Part shown: positions 7,044 to 13,798 of the stretch, piece by piece | Layout of the letters: each line of letters opens with the position of its first letter | How positions within the stretch are numbered: the stretch's first letter is position 1 | Source of the DNA: JALOAT01 sp041677345 | Lineage (GTDB): Bacteria; Pseudomonadota; Gammaproteobacteria; Thiohalomonadales; Thiohalomonadaceae | DNA: 17,308 nucleotides | NCBI GenBank assembly: GCA_041677345.1 | Contig: JBAYQE010000056.1 | Span: 1 to 17,308, forward strand | Direction: 5' to 3' | Made by a program: the position numbers and the translations under genes | The notes under the pieces: model-generated | The model's database searches: none | Seen by the model: the letters and a program-made list of their open reading frames with translations, nothing else | Told to the model about the DNA's origin: nothing

Positions 7044-8528
7044 TCAAGCCTCAAACCATGGCTTGCGGGCCGTCATGATGAGTTCGGCGGCGCGCGCATC
7101 GCCCACGCCCTCGATCTCGGTCAACTCATCCACCGACAGTTCAGCCAGATCCTCCATGGTCACGACGCCGCGGCGCGCCAGGGTAAACGCCAGCTCCCGG
7201 TCCATACCTTCCATGCGCAGAAGGTCTTCGGCGGGCTCCGCGGTTTCTTCGCTGCTGATCTCGCGCGTCACCAGCACATCCTTGGCACGGGCGCGCAGTT
7301 CGTCGACGGTTTCCTGATCGAACTCCTCGATCTCGAGCATTTCGCTCACCGGCACGTAGGCCACTTCCTCGATGCTCGAAAAGCCTTCCTGCACCAGGAT
7401 GCCGGCGATTTCCTCGTCCACGTCGAGCTGTTCCATGAACAGCTGCACCAAGCGCCTTGCCTCGGCGTCGGTCTTTTCGGCGGCCTGGTTCTCGGTCATG
7501 ACGTTGAGTTCCCAGCCGGTCATCTCGCTGGCAAGCCGTACATTCTGGCCGTTGCGGCCGATGGCCTGCGACAGCTGTTCCTCCGCCACCGCCACATCCA
7601 TACTGTGTGCGTCCTCGTCCACGACGATGGACACCACTTCCGCCGGCGACATGGCATTGATCACGAACTGCGCCGGATTGTCATTCCAGAGGATGATATC
7701 CACGCGCTCGCCGTTGAGTTCGTTGGTCACCGACTGTACACGCGAACCGCGCATGCCCACGCAGGCACCTACCGGATCGATGCGCGAGTCGTTGGACTTC
7801 ACGGCGATCTTCGCGCGCAGGCCCGGGTCACGGGCCGCGGCCTTGATCTCGATGATACCTTCGCCCACTTCGGGCACTTCCAGCTTGAACAGCTCAATCA
7901 GAAACTCGGGGCGGGTACGGCTCACGAAGAGCTGCGGTCCGCGTGGCTCATGACGCACGTCGAACAGGTAACCGCGCAGGCGGTCACCTGGCCGCACGGC
8001 CTCGCGCGGGATCATCTCCTCGCGGGCAATGAACGCCTCGGCGTTGGCGCCAAGGTCGAGATAGATGTTGCCGCGCTCCACGCGCTTCACCACGCCGGTC
8101 ACCAGCTGACCCTTGCGTTCGAGGAAGGCGTCGACCACCTGCGCGCGCTCCGCCTCACGCACCTTTTGCACAATCACCTGCTTGGCGGTCTGCGCAGCGA
8201 TGCGGCCGAAGGCCACTGACTCGACGGGCTCTTCCACGTACTGATCGGGCTCGATGGACGGGTCGTCCACACGCGCGGCAGACAAGGTGATCTCGCGTTC
8301 GGGTGCCTCCAGCGGCAGGCCCGCGGCATCATCCACCACGAGCCAGCGACGGAAGGTGTCGTAATCGCCGGTGTCACGATCGATCTGGACGCGGATATCC
8401 ACATCGCCCTCATAACGCTTCTTGGTCGCGGTCGCGAGAGCAGCCTCGATGGCCTCGAAGATGATCTCCTTGGACACGCCCTTCTCGTTGGACACCGCAT
8501 CTGCTACCAGAAGGATCTCTTTGTTCAT
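7044..8528 (-). CDS. nusA: Transcription termination/antitermination protein NusA
   Basis: NusA binds RNA polymerase and nascent RNA, and modulates pausing, intrinsic termination and rRNA antitermination. The 494-residue protein (495 in E. coli) starts MNKEILLVADAVSNEKGVSK, as NusA does. It contains the polymerase-binding N-terminal domain, an S1 domain (about 135-200, with VKRVERGNIYLDLGANAEAF), two KH domains (about 230-345, with VGACVGMRGSRVQ and AIGRNGQNVRLASE) and two C-terminal acidic helix-hairpin-helix repeats (about 365-425 and 440-494), the proteobacterial AR1/AR2 form. The ATG at 8526-8528 is preceded by AGGGG. The 141-bp gap to rimP shows no clear gene or terminator. NusA could influence the hairpin in the leader of its own operon; that is inference. 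Confidence 0.98.
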   Translation of the reverse strand: MNKEILLVADAVSNEKGVSKEIIFEAIEAALATATKKRYEGDVDIRVQIDRDTGDYDTFRRWLVVDDAAGLPLEAPEREITLSAARVDDPSIEPDQYVEEPVESVAFGRIAAQTAKQVIVQKVREAERAQVVDAFLERKGQLVTGVVKRVERGNIYLDLGANAEAFIAREEMIPREAVRPGDRLRGYLFDVRHEPRGPQLFVSRTRPEFLIELFKLEVPEVGEGIIEIKAAARDPGLRAKIAVKSNDSRIDPVGACVGMRGSRVQSVTNELNGERVDIILWNDNPAQFVINAMSPAEVVSIVVDEDAHSMDVAVAEEQLSQAIGRNGQNVRLASEMTGWELNVMTENQAAEKTDAEARRLVQLFMEQLDVDEEIAGILVQEGFSSIEEVAYVPVSEMLEIEEFDQETVDELRARAKDVLVTREISSEETAEPAEDLLRMEGMDRELAFTLARRGVVTMEDLAELSVDELTEIEGVGDARAAELIMTARKPWFEA

Positions 8529-8669
8529 AACCGCCCCTAACCTAAGCTCCGATACTGCTCACGTACCACATCGAATCTTTGCTGCCGAAGTCCACATCGT
8601 GGGCGAAGGGCCGAACCGTACCGATCCCTGCTCCCCGTCGCCTACACTGTGGGCTCCTGCGTCAAACAA

Positions 8670-9140
8670 TCAGTCTTTCCCCAGGCTCTCCCAATCAGGG
8701 ACCACGTGGGCATGCTCGATATCCGCCAACGGGAATACCCGCTCGATACCGTCCACCTCGAGGGCGGCCGCATCACCGCGCAATGCCACGAGGCGGCCCT
8801 TGAACTTGCGCCTGCCCTCCACCGGCACCTTCAGGCGCAGCTGGACCTGACTACCCGCAAAGCGCTCGTAATGCGCTGGCCGGAACAGCGGCCGTTCGAG
8901 GCCGGGCGAGGAAACCTCAAGCGTGTACTGGCCCTGAATGGGGTCTTCCACGTCCAGGATGCCGCTGACCTGGTGGCTCACCTGTTCACAATCCTCGACG
9001 GTGATACCCTCCGGCTTGTCGATATACACGCGCAGCAGGGAGTGCCGGCCTTGCGGCTTGTACTCGACGCCGACCAGTTCGTAGCCCAAGGCCACGATCG
9101 CCGGTTCGATGAGCTGCTCCAGTTTTTCCGCCTGCGCCAT
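8670..9140 (-). CDS. rimP: Ribosome maturation factor RimP
   Basis: RimP assists 30S assembly, helping S12 and the central pseudoknot form. The 156-residue product (150 in E. coli) begins MAQAEKLEQLIEPAIVALGY and contains ELVGVEY, the LRVYIDKPEGITVEDCEQVS segment and the highly conserved EVSSPGLERPLFRP, ending in the small beta-barrel domain. The frame is open upstream to an ATG at 9215, but that ATG would lie upstream of the predicted transcription start and would force translation through the leader hairpin; the ATG at 9138-9140 gives the conserved N-terminus and has GGGGA just before it. It heads the rimP-nusA-infB operon. Unlike E. coli, no tRNA-Met gene precedes it. Confidence 0.97.
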   Translation of the reverse strand: MAQAEKLEQLIEPAIVALGYELVGVEYKPQGRHSLLRVYIDKPEGITVEDCEQVSHQVSGILDVEDPIQGQYTLEVSSPGLERPLFRPAHYERFAGSQVQLRLKVPVEGRRKFKGRLVALRGDAAALEVDGIERVFPLADIEHAHVVPDWESLGKD

Positions 9141-9150
9141 TGCATCCCCG

Positions 9151-9177
9151 GAAACAAAAAGTGGGCCCGAGGCCCAC
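9151..9177 (-). terminator. Attenuator-like hairpin in the rimP leader
   Basis: On the minus strand GTGGGCC (9171-9177), a TCG loop and GGCCCAC (9161-9167) are followed at once by TTTTTGTTT, a textbook intrinsic terminator. It lies between the candidate rimP promoter and the rimP start, 20 bases before the ribosome binding region, so it would act within the operon leader. It could instead be the end of an upstream transcript, but another terminator already sits at 9281-9301. Confidence 0.75.
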
Positions 9178-9205
9178 GTACCATAAAATCCAAATCGAGC
9201 CGCGC

Positions 9206-9233
9206 ATTCTAACATGTTGATTTCTCATAGCAA
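9206..9233 (-). promoter_or_regulatory. Candidate sigma70 promoter of the rimP-nusA-infB operon
   Basis: Minus-strand TTGCTA (9228-9233, four of six) and TAGAAT (9206-9211, five of six) are separated by 16 bases. Transcription would begin near 9199, giving a rimP leader of about 59 nt that contains the hairpin at 9161-9177. A 7-bp inverted repeat, CATGTTG (9213-9219) and CAACATG (9231-9237), overlaps the spacer and -35 box and could be an operator. Confidence 0.55.
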
Positions 9234-9280
9234 CATGCATGCGCCCGGCACCGGCCCCGCCGAGGGTTGCCGGTAACAAC

Positions 9281-9301
9281 AAAAAGCCCCGGATGCGGGG
9301 C
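9281..9301 (-). terminator. Strong rho-independent terminator
   Basis: On the minus strand GCCCCG, a CATC loop and CGGGGC (stem 9286-9291 with 9296-9301) are followed by TTTTTG (T-run 9281-9285). It ends either the candidate small RNA or the nrdJ transcript, whose stop codon is about 370 bp upstream. Confidence 0.85.
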
Positions 9302-9360
9302 CTTGGCGTGCCTGAGCGGGGTGCGCCTTTGCAGGCAGCAACCCATACCCCATCTCGGGC
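9281..9360 (-). ncRNA. Candidate 80-nt small RNA of unknown family
   Basis: A good promoter (9367-9395) fires leftward into a short stretch ending in a strong intrinsic terminator (9281-9301), predicting an RNA of about 80 nt. No tRNA, SRP RNA, 6S RNA or known riboswitch pattern is recognised. The RNA could fold as an H-type pseudoknot: GGGGU (9347-9351) with ACCCC (9318-9322), and UGCCUG (9332-9337) with CAGGCA (9309-9314). A competing hairpin GCCU-GCAA-AGGC has a GNRA loop. An in-frame reading through this DNA exists but looks unlike a protein. The alternative is that this is merely the end of the nrdJ transcript. Confidence 0.4.
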
Positions 9361-9366
9361 CGACGA

Positions 9367-9395
9367 ATTCTAGCGTCACGCCGCTGAACTGTCGA
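9367..9395 (-). promoter_or_regulatory. Candidate sigma70 promoter of the small RNA
   Basis: Minus-strand TCGACA (9390-9395, five of six) and TAGAAT (9367-9372, five of six) with the ideal 17-base spacer. It is among the best promoter matches I found in the window, and there is no protein gene immediately downstream. Confidence 0.55.
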
Positions 9396-9669
9396 GGGTT
9401 TCCCATTCCCGGTACCGTGGCCTGGTAAGCCGGTCTCGTGAGCGAGACCACGCAGACTATGACCACGCCCGGGGCAAAACGTGCCCGCAGACGGGAGGAG
9501 GAACCACGGAGGGCCATGGAGAAATGCACATGGGGCTTCCTCCGCGGTCTCCCCCGGTTATTGGGAGGTATTGCAGCCGTCGGGTATCGCCCCCCTTATC
9601 TCCCCCGAGTCCCCCGTGTTCATGCCTCTGGCGATGCATGACGGAACCACGGTGCGTACAGCCGCCCCT
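9396..9669. other. Intergenic stretch downstream of nrdJ without a recognisable gene
   Basis: No convincing coding frame is seen. It holds a perfect 7-bp hairpin, GGTCTCG (9432-9438) and CGAGACC (9443-9449); a stretch around 9500-9523 resembling dispersed intergenic repeats of the ACCACGGAG type; and, on the minus strand, three long G-runs (9611-9615, 9602-9606, 9590-9595) with a fourth at 9551-9555. No T-run follows the hairpin on the minus strand, so I do not call a terminator directly after nrdJ. Confidence 0.5.
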
Positions 9670-11484
9670 TCAATCGGCCTCCCGCTCCAGGCCGCAACAC
9701 TGGGTGGCGGGTTCCACCGCCGTGCCGGTGGTGAGAATGGCACCGGTGATGGGGTTGGGGCGGAAGGTGGTGCAGCCCTTCAAGCCCTGGTCGTAGGCGC
9801 TGCTGTAGAGGTGGCGGAAGGCCTCGAACGGGTAATCGGCGGGGACGTTGATGGTCTTTGAAATCGAGTTGTCGACGAAGGGCTGCAGGGCGGCCTGCAT
9901 GGCCAAGTGGTTTTCGGGCGCAATCCGGTGGGCCGTGATGAAGGATTCCGGCAGCGCTGCATCACCGTGCATTTCACGCCACAGCCCATAGGCATAGTCC
10001 AGCACCTGCTGCTCATTGTGGCTGCCGTCACGCTCCACCAGGCGGCGCGTATAGCTGTAGTCGAACACTGGCTCCAGGCCGCTGGAGACGTTGTTGGCAA
10101 GCAGACTGATGGTGCCCGTCGGCGCGATGGTGGTGAGATGGCTGTTGCGTATGCCATGGCGTGCGATGCCGTCGCGGATGTCGTCGGGCAGCGTGCGGAT
10201 GAACTGCCCCTCCAGGTAAGCCTCACGCGCGAAGAACGGGAAAGCGCCCTTCTCCTTCGCCAGGGCAATGGAGGCGCGATAGGCCGTATGGCACACGAGG
10301 CGCATGATGTCGGCCGCGCAGGTACGGCCGGCCGCCTCATCGTAGCGCAGGCCCAACATGATGAGGGCATCTGCCAGACCCGTGATGCCGAGACCGATGC
10401 GGCGTGCCCCGCGGGCCTGCGCCGCCTGGGCCTCCAGGGGAAAGCGCGAGACATCGATGACATCATCCATGAAACGCACGGCCGTGCGCACCGTGACGGC
10501 GATGGCCTCCGTGTCGAGGCGTGCATCGCGAGTGAAGGGCATCTCCACGAAACTCGCCACGTTTAGCGCGCCGAGATTGCAGGCGCCGTAGGGTGGCAGG
10601 GGGATCTCGCCGCAGGGATTGGTGGCCGTGATGCGTTCGCGGTACCAGAGGTTGTTCAGGGCATTGATGCGATCCACGAACAACACGCCGGGCTCTGCAT
10701 ATTCATAGGTGGAGCGCATGATGCGGTCCCAGAGCTCGCGTGCGGGCACCGAGCGCAGCACCCGGCAGGGGACCGGCTCGTCATGGCCGGGCCACTGCCG
10801 CAGTACCGTCGGGCCGTCACCTTTCAGGTGGGCCGCGGGGAACACCAGCGGCCACAGATCGCCCTCGCGCACGGCGTGCATGAAAGCGTCGCTCACCAGC
10901 ACCGACAGGTTGAAGCGCCGCAGCCGCCCGGGCTGGCGCTTGGCCTCGATGAACTGTTCGATGTCGGGATGATCGCAGCGCAGCGTGGCCATCATGGCAC
11001 CGCGGCGCGCGCCCGTGGACAGCACCGTTGCGCACATGCTGTCCCACACATCCATGAACGAAACAGGGCCCGAGGCAATGGTCGCCGACGCATCAGCCAG
11101 TGATCCGGCCGGACGCAAGGTGGAGAAGTCATAGCCCACACCGCCACCCTGCTGCATGGTGAGGGCGCCCTCCTTGAGTGCATCGAAAATACCGTCCATG
11201 GAATCCTGCACGGTACCCATAACGAAACAATTGAAAAGGGTGACGATACGGGTCGTGCCGGCCCCGGCGAGGATGCGGCCGCCCGGGAGGAAGTGGAAGC
11301 CGTCGAGGAGGTGGTAGAACACATCCTCCCATTGCCCCGGCGCCTTTTCGGCACGGGCGAGCGCGCCGGCCACGCGGCGCCAAGTGTCGGTGACGTCGCG
11401 ATCGTGGATGATCTCGTCGTCGCGAAACCGGTATTTGCTGTCCCAGACCCGCCGCGAGATCTCGCTTCTGAAGTGGCCGTCCAT
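9670..11484 (-). CDS. nrdJ: Adenosylcobalamin-dependent (class II) ribonucleotide reductase
   Basis: The enzyme reduces ribonucleotides to deoxyribonucleotides using a thiyl radical generated from coenzyme B12, so it works with or without oxygen. The 604-residue protein shows the RNR large-subunit barrel. TLFNCFVMGT holds Cys86, equivalent to a redox-active active-site cysteine. TNPCGEIPLPP holds Asn289, Cys291 (thiyl radical) and Glu293. ACNLGALN holds Cys302, and APTGTISLLANNVSSGLEPV is also conserved. The C-terminus ends in a Cys596-Cys597 pair, probably the reductant relay. The N-terminus starts directly with ISRRVWDSKYRF, with no ATP-cone. No small radical subunit (nrdB) or activase (nrdG) is nearby, as expected for class II. 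No Shine-Dalgarno is visible before the ATG at 11482-11484. No cobalamin riboswitch was recognised upstream. It is divergent from the slyD-like gene. Confidence 0.93.
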   Translation of the reverse strand: MDGHFRSEISRRVWDSKYRFRDDEIIHDRDVTDTWRRVAGALARAEKAPGQWEDVFYHLLDGFHFLPGGRILAGAGTTRIVTLFNCFVMGTVQDSMDGIFDALKEGALTMQQGGGVGYDFSTLRPAGSLADASATIASGPVSFMDVWDSMCATVLSTGARRGAMMATLRCDHPDIEQFIEAKRQPGRLRRFNLSVLVSDAFMHAVREGDLWPLVFPAAHLKGDGPTVLRQWPGHDEPVPCRVLRSVPARELWDRIMRSTYEYAEPGVLFVDRINALNNLWYRERITATNPCGEIPLPPYGACNLGALNVASFVEMPFTRDARLDTEAIAVTVRTAVRFMDDVIDVSRFPLEAQAAQARGARRIGLGITGLADALIMLGLRYDEAAGRTCAADIMRLVCHTAYRASIALAKEKGAFPFFAREAYLEGQFIRTLPDDIRDGIARHGIRNSHLTTIAPTGTISLLANNVSSGLEPVFDYSYTRRLVERDGSHNEQQVLDYAYGLWREMHGDAALPESFITAHRIAPENHLAMQAALQPFVDNSISKTINVPADYPFEAFRHLYSSAYDQGLKGCTTFRPNPITGAILTTGTAVEPATQCCGLEREAD

Positions 11485-11535
11485 AGAAAAAGATTAGTGA
11501 AAGCTCGAAGCCGGCGTGATTTCACCCGCATTGCG

Positions 11536-11564
11536 TTGGTATCGTCCGGCCAAGCGCGTAAACT
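11536..11564 (+). promoter_or_regulatory. Candidate promoter of the slyD-like gene
   Basis: TTGGTA (11536-11541, four of six) and TAAACT (11559-11564, four of six) with a 17-base spacer lie 40 bases upstream of the start codon. This is the best match on the plus strand of the 119-bp nrdJ-slyD divergent gap; no comparably good match was found on the minus strand for nrdJ. Confidence 0.4.
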
Positions 11565-11603
11565 CCTCGTGACCTCTCATCCATCTACCCTTGGGATTCA
11601 TTC

Positions 11604-12089
11604 ATGCAAATCACCGCAAACAAGGTCGTCACCATCGACTATACGCTCACTGACGAGCAGGGCCAGGTCATCGACAGCTCGCAGGGGCGTGACCCGCTGG
11701 CCTATCTGCACGGCTTCAACAACATCATTCCGGGGCTCGAGAGCGCCCTCGAAGGCCGTAGCAGCGGTGACTCGCTGAACGTGGTCGTGGCACCGGGCGA
11801 GGCCTACGGCGAGCGTGACGATGCGCTGGTGCAGTCAGTCTCGCGCGAGCTGTTCGAGGACGCGGAGCAGCTCGAAGTGGGCATGCGGTTCCAGTCCGTC
11901 AGCGAGCAGGGTGTGCGCCTGGTGACCGTGGTGGAGGTTGCCGACGACAGCGTGACCGTGGATTCCAACCACCCGCTGGCCGGTCTTACGCTGAATTTCG
12001 ATGTGACCGTGGTGGACGTGCGTGAAGCCAGCCAGGAGGAGCTGGAGCACGGGCACGTGCACGGTCCCGAAGGACATCACCACGACTGA
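11604..12089 (+). CDS. slyD: SlyD-like FKBP-type peptidyl-prolyl cis-trans isomerase
   Basis: SlyD-type proteins catalyse proline isomerisation and chaperone folding; the metal-binding tail delivers nickel, for example to hydrogenases. The 161-residue protein (196 in E. coli) begins MQITANKVVTIDYTLTDEQG. It has the FKBP core with LAYLHGFNNIIPGLESALEG and GEAYGERDD, the insert-in-flap chaperone domain (about residues 70-125), then the second part of the FKBP fold with NHPLAGLTLNFDVTVVDVRE. It ends in a short histidine-rich tail, HGHVHGPEGHHHD (149-161), shorter than in E. coli. The ATG at 11604 has only a weak GGGA upstream. A strong terminator follows, so it is monocistronic. The exact subfamily (SlyD rather than a close FKBP relative) is slightly uncertain. 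Confidence 0.9.
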   Translation: MQITANKVVTIDYTLTDEQGQVIDSSQGRDPLAYLHGFNNIIPGLESALEGRSSGDSLNVVVAPGEAYGERDDALVQSVSRELFEDAEQLEVGMRFQSVSEQGVRLVTVVEVADDSVTVDSNHPLAGLTLNFDVTVVDVREASQEELEHGHVHGPEGHHHD

Positions 12090-12126
12090 CACAAAGCGCA
12101 GTGCTTGCTCCCGCTGCGCACCGATG

Positions 12127-12157
12127 AAGAGAGCACGGGTGACGTGCTCTCTTTTTT
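12127..12157 (+). terminator. Rho-independent terminator of the slyD-like gene
   Basis: An 11-bp stem (12127-12137 with 12143-12153; core GAGAGCACG/CGTGCTCTC) with a 5-nt loop merges into six T. It begins 37 bases after the slyD stop codon. Confidence 0.93.
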
Positions 12158-12236
12158 CGTTCCAGCGACTACCCGCACGTACCGTTGGGCTGCTTTCTTC
12201 CTGCCCCCCCCCCGGCTTCCGCTCCTGTTCCCAGCA
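12158..12236. other. Intergenic stretch with a C10 homopolymer
   Basis: No gene is seen. Ten consecutive C (12204-12213) are the only notable feature. It lies between the slyD terminator and the nested palindrome, in the convergent gap between slyD and der. Confidence 0.6.
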
Positions 12237-12314
12237 GTAGGTCACGTTGCGAAGCTACGTGACGTATCCGGGCAGCGAATTGTCACGTAGGCGCTACGCG
12301 CCAACGTGACCTAC
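12237..12314. repeat. 78-bp nested palindromic element
   Basis: A 13-bp perfect outer inverted repeat, GTAGGTCACGTTG (12237-12249) and CAACGTGACCTAC (12302-12314), encloses a 9-bp perfect inner one, CTACGTGAC (12255-12263) and GTCACGTAG (12282-12290), plus a side hairpin GGCGC-TAC-GCGCC (12290-12302). The core GTCACGT/ACGTGAC occurs four times in alternating orientation. The layout suggests a branched hairpin and resembles a small palindromic intergenic repeat or MITE-like unit. No coding capacity. Confidence 0.75.
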
Positions 12315-12342
12315 GGCTGTCTGTTCCTGCTCACGCAATAGT

Positions 12343-12391
12343 CCCTTTGCGTCCTCCGCCCCTCTGCGCCTTTGCTTGGGCCGTTTTCTTC
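12343..12391. repeat. Diverged copy of a dispersed CTTTGCG-type repeat
   Basis: This segment, with CCCTTTGCGTCC, CTGCGCCTTTGC and TTGGGCCGTTTTCTTC, aligns with 17066-17106 (CTTTGCGTTCTTTGCGCC, then TTTGCGTTGGGCTGTTCTC). Both copies lie in the same orientation just beyond the stop codon of a minus-strand gene, der here and ispG there. Only one arm is seen at this site. Confidence 0.6.
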
Positions 12392-12400
12392 CGCCCGGTA

Positions 12401-13798
12401 TCAGCGTTTGGCTTCGCGCTTCTTGATGTGCCGCACCAAACGCTTGCGGTGGGCGATCTGGCGGGGAGTGAGGGTGTTCTTCTTGCCTTCGTACGGGTTT
12501 TCACCACCGCGAAACTCGATGCGCAGCGGGGTGCCTTGCAGCCGCAGGTGTTCGCGGAAGAAGTTGGTGAGGAAGCGCTTGTAGCTGTCCGGTACCGCAT
12601 TGGGCTGGCTACCGTGGATGACGATGATGGGCGGATTGCGCCCGCCCTGGTGCGCATAGCGCAGCTTGATACGCCGGCCCCTTACCAGCGGTGGCTGGTG
12701 CGTGGATACCGCGCTCTCCAACAGGCGCGTGAGCTCGGGCGTGGGAAATTTCGCCATGGCCGCCTTGTAGGCGCTGCGCACGGAGCCGAACAGATCGCCC
12801 ACCCCGGTACCGTGCAGGGCCGAGATGAAATGCACGCGCGCCCACTCCACGAAAGGCAACTTCAGGTCCATGTCGCGCCGCACATCATCGCGCTGGTCCT
12901 GGCTGAGGTTGTCCCATTTATTGATGGCGATGACCAGCGCCCGGCCGGCGTCGAGCACATGGCCGAGCAAGGTCGCATCCTGTTCACCCACGCCCTCGCG
13001 CGCATCCACCACCATGATTACCACGTTGGCCGCTTCGATGGCCTGCAGGGTCTTGATGACAGAAAACTTTTCGATGGTTTCGGTGACGCGCGCGCGGCGG
13101 CGCACACCGGCGGTGTCGATGAAGGTGTAGGCCTGGCCGTCGCGCTCGAAGGGCACATAGATGCTGTCACGCGTGGTGCCCGGCATGTCGTACACCACCA
13201 CGCGTTCCTCACCGATGACACGGTTGATCAGCGTGGACTTGCCCACGTTGGGCCGGCCGACGATGGCGACCTTGATGCCCTCCTCCTCGTCCCCTTCGTC
13301 CTCCTCTGCAGGAAACGCAGCGAGCACCTCTTCCATGAGATTGTGGATGCCATCACCGTGAGCAGCGGAGATGGTGTGCGGGTCGCCGAGTCCCAGGGCA
13401 TGGAATTCCGCGCTGGCGGTAGCCCAGGGCATGCCCTCGGTCTTGTTCACCACCAGGAAGATGGGCCGGCCGGTCTGACGCAACTGACGCGCGATCTCCT
13501 CGTCACCGCCGGTGAGGCCGGTGCGTCCGTCGGTGACGAACAGCACGGCATCCGATTCCTCGATCGCCTGCTGCACCTGACGTGCCATGAGGGCTTCGAC
13601 GCCGGTCTCACCACCGGTGAGGCCGCCCGTGTCCACCACGATGTAAGGCCGTTCGCCCACCACGCCGCGGCCGTACTTGCGGTCACGCGTAAGCCCCGGT
13701 TGATCGGCCACCAGGGCATCACGGGTGCGGGTCAGGAAATTGAACAAGGTGGACTTACCCACATTGGGGCGCCCCACCAGGGCGATGACAGGTTTCAT
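12401..13798 (-). CDS. der: Ribosome biogenesis GTPase Der (EngA)
   Basis: Der is an essential GTPase with two tandem G domains that acts in maturation of the 50S subunit. The 465-residue protein (490 in E. coli) has a first G1 motif GRPNVGKS (9-16) with DTGG and NKTEG (about 118-122), a short acidic linker (EEDEGDEEEG, about 165-174), a second G1 motif GRPNVGKS (181-188) with DTAG and NKWD, and a C-terminal KH-like domain with RIKLRYAHQGGRNPP and a very basic tail. The ATG at 13796-13798 overlaps the bamB stop by four bases (ATGA), so translation is probably coupled; its own Shine-Dalgarno is weak. It is the last gene of the ispG-hisS-yfgM-bamB-der cluster. No clear intrinsic terminator follows. 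Confidence 0.98.
   Translation of the reverse strand: MKPVIALVGRPNVGKSTLFNFLTRTRDALVADQPGLTRDRKYGRGVVGERPYIVVDTGGLTGGETGVEALMARQVQQAIEESDAVLFVTDGRTGLTGGDEEIARQLRQTGRPIFLVVNKTEGMPWATASAEFHALGLGDPHTISAAHGDGIHNLMEEVLAAFPAEEDEGDEEEGIKVAIVGRPNVGKSTLINRVIGEERVVVYDMPGTTRDSIYVPFERDGQAYTFIDTAGVRRRARVTETIEKFSVIKTLQAIEAANVVIMVVDAREGVGEQDATLLGHVLDAGRALVIAINKWDNLSQDQRDDVRRDMDLKLPFVEWARVHFISALHGTGVGDLFGSVRSAYKAAMAKFPTPELTRLLESAVSTHQPPLVRGRRIKLRYAHQGGRNPPIIVIHGSQPNAVPDSYKRFLTNFFREHLRLQGTPLRIEFRGGENPYEGKKNTLTPRQIAHRKRLVRHIKKREAKR

Noticed and set aside
8645..8656. GTGGGCTCC shared with the ispG-hisS repeat
   Set aside because: The match is about nine bases and could be chance; no wider alignment between the two sites was found.
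8529..8669. A gene or terminator between rimP and nusA
   Set aside because: No coding frame of note, no stem followed by a T-run, and only weak promoter-like matches.
9209..9529. A 106-codon minus-strand frame between nrdJ and rimP
   Set aside because: It runs across a promoter and a strong terminator and has a cysteine/arginine-rich composition without any family resemblance; not a believable protein.
9141..9669. A tRNA-Met or tRNA-Leu gene, often found upstream of rimP
   Set aside because: No T-loop motif (GGTTCGAATCC type), acceptor stem or CCA end could be found on either strand.
11485..11603. A cobalamin riboswitch for nrdJ
   Set aside because: The 119-bp gap is too short for the usual element and shows no B12-box; class II enzymes need B12 and are not normally repressed by it.
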